The position numbers and the translations under genes were made by a program. A stretch of DNA of 64,000 bases. It comes from Methylobacterium sp. SyP6R (lineage in GTDB: Bacteria > Pseudomonadota > Alphaproteobacteria > Rhizobiales > Beijerinckiaceae). The stretch spans positions 4,901,501-4,965,500 of the forward strand of contig NZ_JAAQRC020000001.1 in NCBI RefSeq assembly GCF_019216885.1, given 5' to 3'. Positions 1 to 10,526 of this stretch are shown here, piece after piece. Positions within the stretch are counted from its first letter, which is position 1; each line of letters opens with the position of its first letter. The notes beneath the pieces were generated by a model that had not been told where the DNA came from, searched no databases, and worked only from the letters and a program-made list of their open reading frames with translations.

Positions 1-218
1 GTCAGGCCGCCGGCGGTGAACCACGTCGCGACGTGGTGCGTGGTGGCGCCGTGGCCGTGCCCGCCGGTGACCTCGAAGAAGGCGACCCAGGACAGGAGCG
101 CCACGAAGACGAGGATGCCGGTGGTCACCACCTCGCTGGCCCGCGGGCCGATGCGGCGCCCGAACAGACCGGCGATGAGGAAGCCGATCAGGGGCAGGAA
201 GACGATCGCGTGGTACAT
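1..218 (-). CDS. nuoL: NADH-quinone oxidoreductase subunit L, N-terminal fragment
   Basis: This is the first 72 codons of the large antiporter-like membrane subunit of respiratory complex I; the rest lies beyond the left edge. The visible protein begins MYHAIVFLPLIGFLIAGLFG, a typical first transmembrane helix. A second hydrophobic stretch (about residues 32-50) and a short His-rich loop (HGHGATTHH) follow. NuoL is one of the proton-pumping subunits in the membrane arm. It lies downstream of nuoK, 79 bases away, at the end of the visible nuo operon. The ATG at 218 is the only good start. The identification rests on operon order plus the N-terminal helix, so it is strong although only about a tenth of the usual length is visible. 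Confidence 0.9.
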   Translation of the reverse strand, partial: MYHAIVFLPLIGFLIAGLFGRRIGPRASEVVTTGILVFVALLSWVAFFEVTGGHGHGATTHHVATWFTAGGL

Positions 219-297
219 GCTCGGGGTCCGGCCTCGCGTGGCTCTTGCCGCTGCGGCACTGGTTCTTCGGAAAAGGGCTGAGGGCGTGGGGCCTGCG

Positions 298-603
298 TCA
301 GCCCTTCATCATGTTGACGTCCTCGACGGCGATCGACCCGCGGTTGCGGAAGAACACCACCAGGATGGCGAGGCCGATGGCGGCCTCGGCGGCGGCGACC
401 GTCAGCACGAACAGGGCGAAGACCTGGCCGACGATGTCGCCGAGATGGGTCGAGAACGCCACCAGGTTGATGTTCACCGCGAGCAGGATCAGCTCGACCG
501 ACATCAGGATGACGATGATATTCTTGCGGTTGATGAAGATGCCGAGCACCCCGAGGGTGAACAGGATCGCGGCGACCGTCAGGTAATGGCTCAAACCGAT
601 CAT
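298..603 (-). CDS. nuoK: NADH-quinone oxidoreductase subunit K
   Basis: NuoK (101 aa, the usual length) is a small three-helix membrane subunit of complex I, homologous to mitochondrial ND4L and MrpC. Three hydrophobic helices are seen at about residues 4-23, 29-50 and 60-84. The conserved glutamates of the proton channel are present in the second helix ([12 protein letters not shown]) and third helix ([10 protein letters not shown]). The C-terminus ends VEDVNMMKG as in alphaproteobacterial relatives. The gene follows nuoJ by 124 bases and precedes nuoL. The start is ATG at 603. Confidence 0.97.
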   Translation of the reverse strand: MIGLSHYLTVAAILFTLGVLGIFINRKNIIVILMSVELILLAVNINLVAFSTHLGDIVGQVFALFVLTVAAAEAAIGLAILVVFFRNRGSIAVEDVNMMKG

Positions 604-727
604 CGTGCCTCTCGACCGCGGGCGGCCGCCTTCGTGTCGCGAGGCTTCACCGAAGCCCCGCCGCTCGTGCCATCAGCATCGCGAGGCTCGTCGAGCCCCG
701 CACGACTTCTTCAAACCGCGGCGAGGA

Positions 728-1348
728 TCAGACCTCGACACCCTGCCCGGTCGGGACGTGGCGCACCTCGACGGCATCGGCCTGGGTGCGGGCGTTCTGG
801 ATCGCGATGTCCTGGCGCTTGACGCCGGGCCGGTCGCGCAGGGTCAGCACGATCGCGCCGATCATCGCGACCAATAGGATCAGGCCGGCGACCTGGAAGA
901 ACAAAAAGTAGTTGGTGTAGAGAACGAGACCCAGGGCCTGCGTGTTGGTCACGGTCTCCGAACCGGGCGAGACCGCCAGCGGCCCGTGCACCAGGCCGGG
1001 ATCGATCGCCCAGGAGCCGACGACGAGAAGCAGCTCGATCAGGAACACCGCCCCGATCAGCCCGCCGACCGGCAGGTAGTCCTGGAAGCCCTGGCGCAGC
1101 TCGGCGAAATCGACGTCGAGCATCATCACGACGAACAGGAACAGCACCGCGACGGCGCCGACATAGACCACGACCAGGATCATGGCCAGGAACTCCGCCC
1201 CCATCAGCACGAACAGCCCGGAGGCGTTCACGAAGGCGAGGATGAGGAAGAGCACCGAGGTGACGGGGTTGCGCGAGGCGATCACCATGAAGCCGGAGGC
1301 GACGGTGATCGCGGCGAACAGATAGAAGAAGGCGGCGGCTGCGGTCAT
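728..1348 (-). CDS. nuoJ: NADH-quinone oxidoreductase subunit J
   Basis: NuoJ (206 aa) is the ND6-like membrane subunit of complex I. Five hydrophobic helices are visible, beginning MTAAAAFFYLFAAITVASGF. The family signature VVYVGAVAVLFLFVVMML, which forms the pi-bulge helix coupling quinone reduction to proton pumping, is at about residues 60-77. The C-terminal tail after residue 165 is soluble and polar. It lies between nuoI, which is 190 bases upstream, and nuoK. That nuoI-nuoJ gap is the largest in the operon and holds an imperfect CT/AG-rich hairpin but no gene. The ATG at 1348 gives the family length. Confidence 0.97.
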   Translation of the reverse strand: MTAAAAFFYLFAAITVASGFMVIASRNPVTSVLFLILAFVNASGLFVLMGAEFLAMILVVVYVGAVAVLFLFVVMMLDVDFAELRQGFQDYLPVGGLIGAVFLIELLLVVGSWAIDPGLVHGPLAVSPGSETVTNTQALGLVLYTNYFLFFQVAGLILLVAMIGAIVLTLRDRPGVKRQDIAIQNARTQADAVEVRHVPTGQGVEV

Positions 1349-1538
1349 GCGCTGAATTCATGCCGCCTGGCGGCGGCCTCCTGCCCGACCCCCGGAGCGT
1401 CCCGGCGGCCCGTCTATAGAACCCGCTCCCGCGGCGCACAACCGGGGGAGCGGCGAATGTGTCGTCGGTGTGGGGAGGATCACCGCCCTCCCCTGCTCCT
1501 TGGCGAGGGAGAGCGAGCCGCTCTCCCCCAACCGGCGT

Positions 1539-2027
1539 TCAGCGGTAGGGCGCGTCCGCCGCGATGTTGCGGGCGATCTCGCGCTCCCAGCGGTCGCCGT
1601 TCGCGAGCAGCTTCTCCTTGTCGTAGAGAAGCTCCTCGCGGGTCTCCACCGAGAACTCGAAGTTCGGCCCCTCGACGATGGCATCGACCGGGCAGGCCTC
1701 CTGGCACATGCCGCAATAGATGCACTTCACCATGTCGATGTCGTAGCGCGTGGTGCGGCGCGTGCCGTCGTTGCGGCGCGGGCCCGCCTCGATGGTGATG
1801 GCCTGGGCCGGGCACACCGCCTCGCACAGCTTGCAGGCGATGCAGCGCTCTTCCCCGTTGGGGTAGCGCCGCAGGGCGTGCTCGCCGCGGAAGCGCGGGC
1901 CGCGATGGCCCATCTCGAAGGGGTAGTTGATCGTCGCCTTGGGCTTGAAGAAGTAGCGCATCGCCAGGGCGAACCCGGTGACGAACTCCTTCAACAGCAG
2001 GCCGCGGGCGACCTGGTCGAGCTTCAT
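1539..2027 (-). CDS. nuoI: NADH-quinone oxidoreductase subunit I, 2x[4Fe-4S] protein
   Basis: NuoI (162 aa) is the TYKY-type ferredoxin subunit of the peripheral arm. It passes electrons from NuoG towards the N2 cluster in NuoB. Both tetranuclear cluster motifs are intact: [12 protein letters not shown] and [12 protein letters not shown], in the second half of the protein. The N-terminal amphipathic segment ([16 protein letters not shown]) attaches the protein to the membrane arm. The start was set at ATG 2027 ([10 protein letters not shown]), which gives the normal length of 162 residues. A longer open frame extends upstream but overlaps nuoH entirely and has no homology sense. It sits 23 bases downstream of nuoH. 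Confidence 0.97.
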   Translation of the reverse strand: MKLDQVARGLLLKEFVTGFALAMRYFFKPKATINYPFEMGHRGPRFRGEHALRRYPNGEERCIACKLCEAVCPAQAITIEAGPRRNDGTRRTTRYDIDMVKCIYCGMCQEACPVDAIVEGPNFEFSVETREELLYDKEKLLANGDRWEREIARNIAADAPYR

Positions 2028-2050
2028 GGCTCGTTCTCCGACGGTTGGGT

Positions 2051-3073
2051 TCAGGAGACCGGCGCGAGGCCGGTCAGCTTGAGGACGAAGGCGACGACGA
2101 AGACCATGACCAGCGAGAGCGGAAGGAAGACCTTCCAGCCCAGCCGCATGAGCTGGTCGTAGCGGTAGCGCGGCACCATGGCCTTCACCATGGCGATCAT
2201 GAAGAACAGGAAGCTGGCCTTGAGGGCGAACCAGATCAGGCCCGGGACCCAGGTGAAGGGCGCGAACGGGATCGGGGAGAGCCAGCCGCCGAGGAACAGG
2301 ATCGTGCCGAGCGCGCACATCGTGACGATGGCGACGTACTCGCCGAGCATGAACAGCAGGTACGGGGTGGAGGAGTATTCCACCATGTAGCCGGCGACGA
2401 GCTCGGATTCGGCCTCCGGCAGGTCGAAGGGCGGGCGGTTCGTCTCGGCGAGCGCCGAGATGAAGAACACCACGAACATCGGGAACAGCCACAGCCAGTA
2501 CCAGCCGAGGATGCCGAGCGAGGTGTCCTGCGCCCGCACGATCTGCGACAGGTTGAGCGAGCCGGCGCACATCAGCACCGTCACGATCACGAAGCCGAGC
2601 GAGACCTCGTAGGACACCATTTGGGCGGCCGAGCGGAGCGCGCCGAGGAAGGCGTATTTCGAGTTCGAGGCCCAGCCGCCCATAATGACGCCGTAGACGC
2701 CGAGCGACGAGATCGCGAAGATGTAGATGATGCCGACATTGATGTCGGCGATCGGCCAGCCGTCGGCGAGCGGGATCACCGCCCAGGCGGCGAGCGCCAG
2801 GGTGGCGAAGATCAGCGGCGCCAGGAGGAACAGGCTCTTGTTGGCGCCGGCCGGAATCACCGGCTCCTTCAGCACGAACTTCAGGAGGTCGGCGAAGGAT
2901 TGGAACAGGCCCCAGGGCCCGACCACGTTCGGGCCGCGGCGCAACTGCACCGCCGCCCAGATCTTGCGGTCGGCGAGCAGCGCGTAGGCGATGAAGACGA
3001 GCAGCGCCACCAGCAGCGCCACGCTCTTCAGGGCCACGAGGAGGACGGTGCCCAGCACCTCCCAGACGGTCAT
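2051..3073 (-). CDS. nuoH: NADH-quinone oxidoreductase subunit H
   Basis: NuoH (340 aa) is the ND1-like membrane subunit that forms most of the quinone-binding chamber with NuoB and NuoD. Eight hydrophobic helices can be traced. The invariant cytoplasmic loop [20 protein letters not shown] is present at about residues 205-224, with the conserved acidic residues of the quinone tunnel. The N-terminal [20 protein letters not shown] loop is also diagnostic. The gene starts 13 bases after nuoG and is followed 23 bases later by nuoI, so it is probably translated from the same transcript. Length and ends match the family. Confidence 0.97.
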   Translation of the reverse strand: MTVWEVLGTVLLVALKSVALLVALLVFIAYALLADRKIWAAVQLRRGPNVVGPWGLFQSFADLLKFVLKEPVIPAGANKSLFLLAPLIFATLALAAWAVIPLADGWPIADINVGIIYIFAISSLGVYGVIMGGWASNSKYAFLGALRSAAQMVSYEVSLGFVIVTVLMCAGSLNLSQIVRAQDTSLGILGWYWLWLFPMFVVFFISALAETNRPPFDLPEAESELVAGYMVEYSSTPYLLFMLGEYVAIVTMCALGTILFLGGWLSPIPFAPFTWVPGLIWFALKASFLFFMIAMVKAMVPRYRYDQLMRLGWKVFLPLSLVMVFVVAFVLKLTGLAPVS

Positions 3074-3086
3074 CGGTCGGTGCTCC

Positions 3087-5168
3087 TCATTCCGCCGCTT
3101 CGAGGGCCCGCCCGCGGGCGAGACCCGAGCACTCGGCGAGCACCCGCGAGGCGCGGGCGATCGGGTTGGTGAGATAGAAATCGGCCACCGCCGGGCGGAA
3201 CGGCTCGCGGCCGGCCTCGCCCGAGAGACCCGCCAGCGTCGTCAGCGCGGCGACGCCGTCGCTCTGCGCGACCTGATCGATGCCGGCGAAGTGCGGATGC
3301 GCGGTGTAGAGCGCCTTGCGGAGCGCGGTCAGCGAGTCGAACGGCAGGCGCTGGCCGAGCACGTCCGACAGGGCGCGCAGGATCGCCCAATCCTCGCGGG
3401 CATCGCCCGGCGGGAAGGCGGCGCGGTTGGCGAGCTGGACCCGGCCTTCGAGGTTGACGTAGGTCGCCGACTTCTCGGTATAGGCCGCGCCCGGCAGGAT
3501 CACGTCGGCGCGGTGGGCGCCCTTGTCGCCGTGGGTGCCCTGGTAGATCACGAAGGCGCCCGGGCCGACCTCGACCTCGTCGGCGCCGAGGTTGAACAGC
3601 ACGTCGAGCGCGCCGCCCTGCACCATCTCGGCGAAGGTCAGGCCGCCCTCCCCCGGCACGAAGCCGAGATCGAGGGCGCCGACGCGGGACGCCGCGTTCT
3701 GGAGCACGCCGAGACCGTTCCAGCCCTCGGCCTTGGAACCGAGGCCCTGGACCAGCTTGGCGACCGCGGCAAGGAGGGCCGCGCCGTCGGCACGGGCAAG
3801 CGCCGCCTGGCCGACGATCACCAGTGGACGCTCGGCGCCCTTCAGCGCCTCGGCGAAGCTGTGCCGGCCCGACGCGATCTCGGCCAGGGTCTCGGGGCCC
3901 GCGCCGAGATAGGCGTGGGGATAGGTGAGATCCGCGTCCTCGCCGATCACGCCGATCTGGACCGGCGACATCCGCCAGCGCTTGCGGATGCGGGCGTTGA
4001 GGAGCGAGGCCTCGGTGCGCGGGTTGGCGCCGACGATCAGGATCGCATCCGCCTGCTCGATGCCGGCGATGCCGGGACCGAAGGTGTAGGCGGACCGGCC
4101 CCAGGCCGGATCGATCATCGCGCCGTCCTGGCGGCAATCGAGGTTCCGGACCTTGAGCGCGCCCATCAGAATCTTGAGGGCGAAGATCTCTTCCGCACCC
4201 GCGAGGTCACCGACGATCGCGCCGACGCGCTTCGGATCGGCGCCCTTCAGCTTCGCCGCGATGGCCCCGAAGGCCTCGGCCCAGGAGGCCGGGCGCAGGC
4301 GGCCGTTCTCGCGCAGGTACGGCCGGTCGAGGCGCTGGAGGCGCAGGCCGTCGACGACGTGGCGGGTCTTGTCGGAGATCCACTCCTCGTTGATCGCCTC
4401 GTTCACCCGCGGCTCGATCTGCATCACCTCGCGGCCGCGGGTATCGACGCGGATCGCCGAGCCGACCGCATCCATCACGTCGACGGACTCGGTCTTGTTC
4501 AGCTCCCAGGGGCGGACGTTGTAGGATTGCGGCTTGTGGACCAGCGCGCCGACCGGGCACAAATCGGCGACGTTGCCCTGCAGCTCCGATTCCATCGCGC
4601 GCTCGAGGTAGGAGGTGATCTCCATGTCCTCGCCGCGGCCGATGGCGCCGAGATCCGGCACGCCGGCGACTTCCGCCAGGAAGCGGACGCAGCGGGTGCA
4701 GTGGATGCAGCGGTTCATCGCGGTCCGCACCAGCGGGCCGATATACTTCTCCTCGACGGCGCGCTTGTTCTCGCCGTAGCGGGTCGAGTCGACGCCGTAG
4801 GCCATCGCCTGGTCCTGCAGGTCGCAATGGCCGCCCTGGTCGCAGATCGGGCAATCGAGCGGGTGGTTGATGAGGAGGAACTCCATCACCCCCTCGCGGG
4901 CCTTCTTGGTCAGGGCCGACTTGGTCGACACCGCCGGCGGCTCGCCGTTCGGGCCCGGGCGGCAATCGCGCACGGCCCAGGCGCAGGAGGCGACGGGCTT
5001 GGGCGCGCCCTTCAGCTCGACCAGGCACATGCGGCAATTGCCGGCGATCGACAGGCGCTCGTGGAAGCAGAAGCGCGGGATCTCGGCGCCCGCGACCTCG
5101 CAGGCCTGGAGCAGGGTGTAGTCCGGCGGGACATCGACCTCGATGCCGTCGACGAGGATTTTGGTCAT
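3087..5168 (-). CDS. nuoG: NADH-quinone oxidoreductase subunit G
   Basis: NuoG (693 aa) is the 75-kDa-like iron-sulfur subunit that relays electrons from NuoF to NuoI. It has an N-terminal ferredoxin-type [2Fe-2S] domain ([18 protein letters not shown]), then the His-ligated cluster motif [19 protein letters not shown], then the [4Fe-4S] motif [10 protein letters not shown] with its distal cysteine in DLCPVGAL. The remaining ~450 residues are the molybdopterin-oxidoreductase-like fold, which binds no molybdenum in this family. The length of about 690 residues matches the mitochondrial and alphaproteobacterial type rather than the ~900-residue enterobacterial type. The start at 5168 lies 9 bases after the small coiled-coil gene. 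Confidence 0.97.
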   Translation of the reverse strand: MTKILVDGIEVDVPPDYTLLQACEVAGAEIPRFCFHERLSIAGNCRMCLVELKGAPKPVASCAWAVRDCRPGPNGEPPAVSTKSALTKKAREGVMEFLLINHPLDCPICDQGGHCDLQDQAMAYGVDSTRYGENKRAVEEKYIGPLVRTAMNRCIHCTRCVRFLAEVAGVPDLGAIGRGEDMEITSYLERAMESELQGNVADLCPVGALVHKPQSYNVRPWELNKTESVDVMDAVGSAIRVDTRGREVMQIEPRVNEAINEEWISDKTRHVVDGLRLQRLDRPYLRENGRLRPASWAEAFGAIAAKLKGADPKRVGAIVGDLAGAEEIFALKILMGALKVRNLDCRQDGAMIDPAWGRSAYTFGPGIAGIEQADAILIVGANPRTEASLLNARIRKRWRMSPVQIGVIGEDADLTYPHAYLGAGPETLAEIASGRHSFAEALKGAERPLVIVGQAALARADGAALLAAVAKLVQGLGSKAEGWNGLGVLQNAASRVGALDLGFVPGEGGLTFAEMVQGGALDVLFNLGADEVEVGPGAFVIYQGTHGDKGAHRADVILPGAAYTEKSATYVNLEGRVQLANRAAFPPGDAREDWAILRALSDVLGQRLPFDSLTALRKALYTAHPHFAGIDQVAQSDGVAALTTLAGLSGEAGREPFRPAVADFYLTNPIARASRVLAECSGLARGRALEAAE

Positions 5169-5177
5169 CGGTTCAGC

Positions 5178-5387
5178 TCAATGTGTCGCGTCGGCGAGAT
5201 CGAGCCGGCGCTCGATGCGCTCGACGCGAATCTCAAGGCGGTCGATCCGGCGATGGACGCCGGCCAGATTCTCTTCGACGCCGGAAACCCGCCGCTTCAG
5301 GTCGTTCACGTCGTCGATGAGGCGATCGACCTTCTCATCGATGCGCCGCAGGTACACGAGGACCAGGTTATCGGGTTCGCCGGCCAT
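5178..5387 (-). CDS. Small coiled-coil protein encoded inside the nuo operon
   Basis: This 69-residue gene is not a standard complex I subunit. Its product is hydrophilic and almost entirely helical. From about residue 14 to 62 it shows heptad-like spacing of Ile, Val and Leu (YLRRIDEKVDRLIDDV, then VHRRIDRLEIRVERIERRL), as expected of a coiled coil. There is no signal peptide or membrane helix. It begins 5 bases after the nuoF stop and ends 9 bases before nuoG, so it is very likely co-transcribed and translated with them. A role in complex I assembly or stability is only a guess from position. Its presence as a gene is supported by tight spacing and an ordinary ATG. Confidence 0.75.
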   Translation of the reverse strand: MAGEPDNLVLVYLRRIDEKVDRLIDDVNDLKRRVSGVEENLAGVHRRIDRLEIRVERIERRLDLADATH

Positions 5388-5392
5388 GGCGG

Positions 5393-6694
5393 TCACTCCG
5401 CCGCCATCGGCACCGGGGTCGGGTGCGGGTTGGCGGTGTAGCGGTCGATGCGCTTCTCGATCTCGGGACGGAAATGCCGGATCAGGCCCTGGATCGGCCA
5501 GGCGGCGGCGTCGCCGAGCGCGCAGATCGTGTGGCCCTCGATCTGCTTCGTCACGTCGAGCAGCATGTCGATCTCGCGCTTCTGCGCCCGGCCCTCGGCC
5601 ATGCGCAGCATCACGCGCCACATCCAGCCGGTGCCCTCGCGGCACGGGGTGCACTGGCCGCAGGACTCGTGCTTGTAGAAGTAGGCGATGCGGGCGATCG
5701 TCGCGACCATGTCGGTCGACTTGTCGAACACCATCACGGCGGCGGTGCCGAGACCCGACTTCAGGTTCTTCAGCGTGTCGAAATCCATCGGCGCGTCGAT
5801 GATCTCGGCCGCCGGCACCAGCGGCACCGAGGAGCCGCCGGGGATCGAGCAGAGCAGGTTGTCCCAGCCGCCGCGCATGCCGCCGCAATGCCGGTCGATC
5901 AGCTCGCGGAAGGTGATGCCAAGCTCTTCCTCGACGTTGCACGGCTTGTTGACGTGGCCCGAGATGCAGAACAGCTTGGTGCCGGTATTGCCCGGCCGGC
6001 CGAGGCCCGCGAACCAGGCGCCGCCGCGGCGCAGGATGGTGCCGGCCACCGCGATCGACTCGACGTTGTTCACCGTCGTCGGGCAGCCGTAGAGGCCCAT
6101 ATTGGCCGGGAACGGCGGCTTCAGCCGCGGCATCCCCTTCTTTCCCTCCAGGCTCTCGATCAGCGCCGTCTCCTCGCCGCAGATGTAGGCACCGGCGCCG
6201 TGGTGGACGTAGATGTCGAAGGGGTAGTCGTGGAGGTTGCTCTCGCCGACGAGGCGGGCGGCATAGGCCTCGTCCACCGCGCGCTGGAGCGCGTGCTTCT
6301 CGGCGACGTACTCGCCGCGGATGTAGATGTAGCAGGCATGCGCGCCCATGGCGAAGCAGGCCAGCATGCAGCCCTCGATCAGGAGATGCGGGTCGTGCCG
6401 CATGATCTCCCGGTCCTTGCAGGTGCCCGGCTCCGACTCGTCGGCGTTGACCACGAGGTAGTGCGGCCGGCCATCCGACTTCTTCGGCATGAAGGACCAC
6501 TTCAGGCCGGTGGGGAAGCCGGCGCCGCCGCGGCCGCGCAGGCCCGATTTCTTCATCTCCTCGATGATCCAGTCCCGGCCCTGCTGGAGCAGGAACTTGG
6601 TCCCGTCCCACGCGCCGCGTTTCTTCGCGGCCTCGAGACCGGGGGAGTGGAGACCATAGAGGTTGGTGAAGATCCGATCCTGATCGGCGAGCAT
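5393..6694 (-). CDS. nuoF: NADH-quinone oxidoreductase subunit F, NADH/FMN-binding
   Basis: NuoF (433 aa) oxidises NADH through FMN and holds cluster N3. The glycine-rich NADH-binding segment [16 protein letters not shown] is near residue 55, the FMN-binding region [17 protein letters not shown] is near residue 175, and the [4Fe-4S] ligands are in [15 protein letters not shown] near residue 350, with the fourth cysteine in [13 protein letters not shown]. The length is normal. The gene lies 48 bases downstream of nuoE and just upstream of the small coiled-coil gene. With NuoE and NuoG it makes the NADH dehydrogenase module at the tip of the peripheral arm. Confidence 0.98.
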   Translation of the reverse strand: MLADQDRIFTNLYGLHSPGLEAAKKRGAWDGTKFLLQQGRDWIIEEMKKSGLRGRGGAGFPTGLKWSFMPKKSDGRPHYLVVNADESEPGTCKDREIMRHDPHLLIEGCMLACFAMGAHACYIYIRGEYVAEKHALQRAVDEAYAARLVGESNLHDYPFDIYVHHGAGAYICGEETALIESLEGKKGMPRLKPPFPANMGLYGCPTTVNNVESIAVAGTILRRGGAWFAGLGRPGNTGTKLFCISGHVNKPCNVEEELGITFRELIDRHCGGMRGGWDNLLCSIPGGSSVPLVPAAEIIDAPMDFDTLKNLKSGLGTAAVMVFDKSTDMVATIARIAYFYKHESCGQCTPCREGTGWMWRVMLRMAEGRAQKREIDMLLDVTKQIEGHTICALGDAAAWPIQGLIRHFRPEIEKRIDRYTANPHPTPVPMAAE

Positions 6695-6742
6695 GGCGAT
6701 CGTCCTACAGGCCTGCTGTGAAGGGAAAGTACGTCATCGTCG

Positions 6743-7594
6743 TCAGGACTTCGCCGTCGGCGCCGGCGCATCCTTGCCGTCGGTGGGCTTGCCGTCCGCG
6801 GCCGCCTGCGCGGGCGCCGCGGCGGCCTTGCTCTCGGTCGCGCGGCCGGCATCGGGTCGCGCCGCCTTCGGGTTCTCGGCGGCCGAGGCCTCGGTGCGGG
6901 CCTTCTCGCCGGTCGTGTCGGCGCCCTGCTCCTTCAGCCCCTCTTCCTCGAAGCGCTTGCGCCAAGCGCCGACGCGCGAGCCGTCGAACAGCGTCTCGTC
7001 TTGGAGCGTCGTGACCGCGTCCTTGGGCTCGGAGGAGGTCCGGCCGATCTGCGACCCGATCTTCACCGGGCGGCCGGCGGCGAGGTCGTCCATCAGCTTG
7101 CCGAGGAGCTCAGGGGTGAGATCCTCGTAATAGTCGTGGTTGATCTGCGCCATCGGGGCGTTGCAGCACGCACCCAGGCACTCGACCTCGAGCCAGGAAA
7201 AGTTGCCGTCCGGGCTGACATGACCCGAGGGGCCGAGCCGCTCGTGCAGGTACTGCTTCAGCTCGCGGGCGCCGCAGACGTCGCAGGGAGCTGTGCCGCA
7301 GACCTGGATCCAGTAGCGGCCGACCGGCTCGAGGGCGAACATGGTGTAGAAGGTCGCGACCTCCAGCACCCGGATATGCGGCATGCCGAGCTGGTCGGCC
7401 ACCGCCTCGATCGCCTTCTGCGGCAGCCAGCCGCCATTCTGCTCCTGCGCCTTCCACAGGAGCGGGATCACGGCCGAGGCCTGGCGCCCCTCAGGGTACT
7501 TGGCGATCTGCCCCTTTGCCCATTCCGCGTTCTCAGGCGTGAACGCGAAGCTCTCGGGCTGCTCGGATACCGGGGCGAGTCTGCGGTTGGCCAT
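6743..7594 (-). CDS. nuoE: NADH-quinone oxidoreductase subunit E with long low-complexity tail
   Basis: NuoE (283 aa) is the 24-kDa [2Fe-2S] subunit. The thioredoxin-like domain fills about residues 15-175. Cluster ligands are in [13 protein letters not shown] and [14 protein letters not shown]. Classical NuoE proteins are about 160-180 residues. Here a further segment keeps the family-like [20 protein letters not shown], and the last ~65 residues are Ala/Lys/Glu/Pro-rich and probably disordered. The tail is in frame, has normal GC-rich codon use and no internal stop, so it is part of the protein rather than an artefact. Long C-terminal tails on NuoE are, as I recall, common in Rhizobiales. 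The start ATG at 7594 is 61 bases after nuoD. Confidence 0.96.
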   Translation of the reverse strand: MANRRLAPVSEQPESFAFTPENAEWAKGQIAKYPEGRQASAVIPLLWKAQEQNGGWLPQKAIEAVADQLGMPHIRVLEVATFYTMFALEPVGRYWIQVCGTAPCDVCGARELKQYLHERLGPSGHVSPDGNFSWLEVECLGACCNAPMAQINHDYYEDLTPELLGKLMDDLAAGRPVKIGSQIGRTSSEPKDAVTTLQDETLFDGSRVGAWRKRFEEEGLKEQGADTTGEKARTEASAAENPKAARPDAGRATESKAAAAPAQAAADGKPTDGKDAPAPTAKS

Positions 7595-7655
7595 GTCTCA
7601 AACGTCCATGTCTCATACGTCTCCGGCGGGTGCGGTCTTCAGGCGCGATGCGCCC

Positions 7656-8846
7656 TCACCGGTCCACCTCGCCGAACACGATGTCGAGCGTGCCGAGGAT
7701 GCACGACACGTCCGCCAGCATGTGGCCGCGGCACATCCAGTCCATCGCCTGGAGGTGGGCGAAGCCCGGAGCGCGGATCTTGCAGCGATACGGCTTGTTG
7801 GTGCCATCCGCCACGAGATACACGCCGAACTCGCCCTTGGGCGCCTCGACCGCGGCATAGACCTCGCCGGCCGGGACGTGGAATCCCTCGGTGTAGAGCT
7901 TGAAGTGGTGGATGAGCGCTTCCATCGAGCGCTTCATCTCGCGCCGCGGCGGCGGCGCGACCTTGCCGTCCTGCGTTGCGATCGGCCCCTGGCCGGCCGG
8001 CTCGCGCAGCTTGGCGATGCACTGCTTCATGATGCGCACCGACTGGCGCATCTCCTCCATGCGGATGACCTGGCGATCGTAGGTGTCGCCGTTCTTTCCC
8101 ACCGGGATGTCGAATTCCATCTCGGCATAGGCCTCGTAGGGCTGCGACTTGCGCAGGTCCCACGGGATGCCGGAGCCGCGCACCATCACGCCCGAGAAGC
8201 CCCAGGCCAGCGCCTCCTCGACCGACACGATGCCGATATCGACGTTGCGCTGCTTGAAGATGCGGTTCGACATCACGAGATCGTCGAGATCGTCGACGAT
8301 CTGCGGGAAGGTCTCGCAGAACGCCTCGATGTCGTCGATCAGGCTCGGCGGCAGGTCCTGGTGGACGCCGCCCGGCCGGAAGTAGTTGGCGTGGAGACGA
8401 GCACCCGAGGCACGCTCGTAGAAGATCATCAGCTTCTCGCGCTCCTCGAAGCCCCAGAGCGGGGGCGTGAGGGCGCCGACATCCATCGCCTGCGTGGTGA
8501 CGTTGAGGAGATGCGACAGCAGCCGGCCGATCTCGCAGTAGAGGGTGCGGATCAGCTGGGCCCGGCGCGGCACCTCGATGCCGAGCAGGCGCTCGATACC
8601 GAGGCAGAAGGCGTGCTCCTGGTTCATCGGCGCGACGTAGTCGAGCCGGTCGAAATAGGGCGTCGCCTGGAGGTAGGTCTTGACCTCGATCAGCTTCTCG
8701 GTGCCGCGATGGAGCAGGCCGATATGCGGATCGACGCGCTCGACCACCTCGCCGTCGAGTTCCAGCACGAGGCGCAGCACGCCGTGCGCCGCCGGGTGCT
8801 GTGGGCCGAAATTGATCGAGAAGTTGCGGATGCTGTGCTCGCCCAT
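7656..8846 (-). CDS. nuoD: NADH-quinone oxidoreductase subunit D
   Basis: NuoD (396 aa) is the 49-kDa-like subunit, derived from the large subunit of NiFe hydrogenases, that forms the quinone site with NuoB and NuoH. The N-terminal signature [20 protein letters not shown] contains the histidine pair at the quinone head-group pocket. [18 protein letters not shown] and the C-terminal [13 protein letters not shown] are also diagnostic. There are no nickel-binding cysteines, as expected. It lies 6 bases after nuoC, which suggests translational coupling. Start ATG at 8846, family length. Confidence 0.98.
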   Translation of the reverse strand: MGEHSIRNFSINFGPQHPAAHGVLRLVLELDGEVVERVDPHIGLLHRGTEKLIEVKTYLQATPYFDRLDYVAPMNQEHAFCLGIERLLGIEVPRRAQLIRTLYCEIGRLLSHLLNVTTQAMDVGALTPPLWGFEEREKLMIFYERASGARLHANYFRPGGVHQDLPPSLIDDIEAFCETFPQIVDDLDDLVMSNRIFKQRNVDIGIVSVEEALAWGFSGVMVRGSGIPWDLRKSQPYEAYAEMEFDIPVGKNGDTYDRQVIRMEEMRQSVRIMKQCIAKLREPAGQGPIATQDGKVAPPPRREMKRSMEALIHHFKLYTEGFHVPAGEVYAAVEAPKGEFGVYLVADGTNKPYRCKIRAPGFAHLQAMDWMCRGHMLADVSCILGTLDIVFGEVDR

Positions 8847-8852
8847 GTCGGC

Positions 8853-9515
8853 TCAGCCTTTCGCCGGTGCCTTGTCGGCCTTCTCGTCGCCCGGGAGCAC
8901 GTAATCGGTGCCCTCCCAGGGGGACAGGAAGTCGAAGTTGCGGAATTCCTGCGTCAGTCGCACGGGCTCGTAGACCACCCGGGCCTCGTCCTGGTCGTAG
9001 CGGACCTCGACGAAGCCGGTGAGCGGGAAGTCCTTGCGGAGGGGATGCCCCTCGAAGCCGTAATCGGTGAGCAGCCGGCGCAGGTCCGGATGGCCCGAGA
9101 ACAGGATGCCGTAGAGGTCGTAGGTCTCGCGCTCGAACCAGTTCGCGGCCGGGAAGACCGGGATCGCGGACGGGACCGGCGTGCGCTCGTCGGTCTGCAC
9201 CTTCACGCGGATGCGCCGGTTATGGCGCATCGACAGCAGGTGGTAGACGACATCGAAGCGCTTCGCCCGCGCCGGGTAGTCGGCGCCGCAGATGTCGATG
9301 AAGGTAGAGAAGGCGCAGGCTGGATCGTCCCGCAGATGCGTGAGCACCCGCAGGATCTCGGAGCCCTCGACGATCAGGGTCAGTTCGCCGAAGGCGATCG
9401 TCCGGTCGTTGATCGCGGCGCCCAAGCTCGCGGCAAGCGTGTCGGACAGGGCCTGGAGGACCGCGTCGCCCTGCTCGCTCTGGGTATGGGCCCGGATGGT
9501 GATGCCGTTGCTCAT
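8853..9515 (-). CDS. nuoC: NADH-quinone oxidoreductase subunit C
   Basis: NuoC (220 aa) is the 30-kDa-like structural subunit of the peripheral arm. The family signature [20 protein letters not shown] is present at about residues 128-147, followed by [16 protein letters not shown]. It is a separate protein, not the NuoCD fusion seen in enterobacteria. It lies 12 bases downstream of nuoB and 6 bases upstream of nuoD. Length and N-terminus agree with alphaproteobacterial relatives. Confidence 0.97.
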   Translation of the reverse strand: MSNGITIRAHTQSEQGDAVLQALSDTLAASLGAAINDRTIAFGELTLIVEGSEILRVLTHLRDDPACAFSTFIDICGADYPARAKRFDVVYHLLSMRHNRRIRVKVQTDERTPVPSAIPVFPAANWFERETYDLYGILFSGHPDLRRLLTDYGFEGHPLRKDFPLTGFVEVRYDQDEARVVYEPVRLTQEFRNFDFLSPWEGTDYVLPGDEKADKAPAKG

Positions 9516-9527
9516 GCGATCCCCGCC

Positions 9528-10109
9528 TCAGCGCTCGATGGTGCCGGTGCGGCGGATCTTCTTCTGCAGCAGCAGAACGCCGTAGAGCAGGGCCTCGGCG
9601 GTCGGCGGGCAGCCCGGGACGTAGATGTCCACCGGCACCACCCGGTCGCAGCCGCGCACCACCGAGTAGGAATAGTGGTAGTAGCCGCCACCGTTGGCGC
9701 AGGACCCCATCGAGATGACGTAGCGCGGCTCCGGCATCTGGTCGTAGACCTTGCGCAGCGCGGGCGCCATCTTGTTGGTCAGCGTGCCGGCGACGATCAT
9801 CACGTCGGACTGGCGCGGCGAGCCGCGCGGGGCGAAGCCGAAGCGCTCGCAATCGTAGCGCGGCATCGACATCTGCATCATCTCGACGGCGCAGCAGGCC
9901 AGGCCGAAGGTCATCCACATCAGCGAACCGGTGCGGGCCCAGGTGATGAGGTCGTCGGTGGTGGTCAGGAGGAAGCCGCGATCGGCGAGTTCGTCGCTGA
10001 TCGTCAGGAAGGTCGGGTCGTTTGCGCCGATCGGCTTGCCGGTGGAGGGGTCGAGGATACCCTTCGGCTGCGGCGCGATCGCGGGGGCGCGGACGGTGGT
10101 GAGGGACAT
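9528..10109 (-). CDS. nuoB: NADH-quinone oxidoreductase subunit B, cluster N2 protein
   Basis: NuoB (193 aa) is the PSST-type subunit that carries cluster N2, the last cluster before quinone. Ligand motifs are visible: tandem cysteines in [11 protein letters not shown], a cysteine in [16 protein letters not shown] and the last in [14 protein letters not shown]. The first ~40 residues form a variable leader. It lies 51 bases downstream of nuoA. Start ATG at 10109. Confidence 0.98.
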   Translation of the reverse strand: MSLTTVRAPAIAPQPKGILDPSTGKPIGANDPTFLTISDELADRGFLLTTTDDLITWARTGSLMWMTFGLACCAVEMMQMSMPRYDCERFGFAPRGSPRQSDVMIVAGTLTNKMAPALRKVYDQMPEPRYVISMGSCANGGGYYHYSYSVVRGCDRVVPVDIYVPGCPPTAEALLYGVLLLQKKIRRTGTIER

Positions 10110-10160
10110 GGCGGGGTCCGGTGCTTCTCGTCTCGGGGGCGGCGTCGACGCTTTAAGCTT

Positions 10161-10526
10161 CTAGTCCCACTCGAGGGCGCCCTTGCGCCACTCGTAGACG
10201 AAGCCGACGGTCAGCACGCCGAGGAAGAGCATCATCGACCAGAAGCCGAACCAGCCGAGGTCCCCGAACGTGATCGCCCACGGGAACAGGAAGGCCACTT
10301 CGAGATCGAAGATGATGAACAGGATGGCGACGAGGTAGAAGCGCACGTCGAACTTCATGCGCGCGTCGTCGAAGGCGTTGAACCCGCACTCGTAGGCCGA
10401 GAGCTTCTCCGGGTCCGGGCTGTTATAGGCCACCAGGAACGGGGCCACGAGGAGCGCCGCCGCGATGAAGAGGGAGACGCCGATGAAGATCACCAGCGGC
10501 AGGTAATCCGACAGGAGGCCGTTCAT
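10161..10526 (-). CDS. nuoA: NADH-quinone oxidoreductase subunit A
   Basis: NuoA (121 aa) is the ND3-like membrane subunit and the first gene of the operon. Three hydrophobic helices are visible. The conserved loop [20 protein letters not shown] carries the cysteine that marks the active/deactive transition in mitochondrial ND3. The next helix, [14 protein letters not shown], carries conserved acidic residues. The start ATG at 10526 follows 318 bases of non-coding DNA that presumably carry the operon promoter. Confidence 0.97.
   Translation of the reverse strand: MNGLLSDYLPLVIFIGVSLFIAAALLVAPFLVAYNSPDPEKLSAYECGFNAFDDARMKFDVRFYLVAILFIIFDLEVAFLFPWAITFGDLGWFGFWSMMLFLGVLTVGFVYEWRKGALEWD

Noticed and set aside
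2991..5441. Long plus-strand open frame of 816 codons antisense to nuoG
   Set aside because: It is a mirror of the GC-rich nuoG codons, has Arg/Gly/Leu/Asp-biased shadow composition and no family resemblance.
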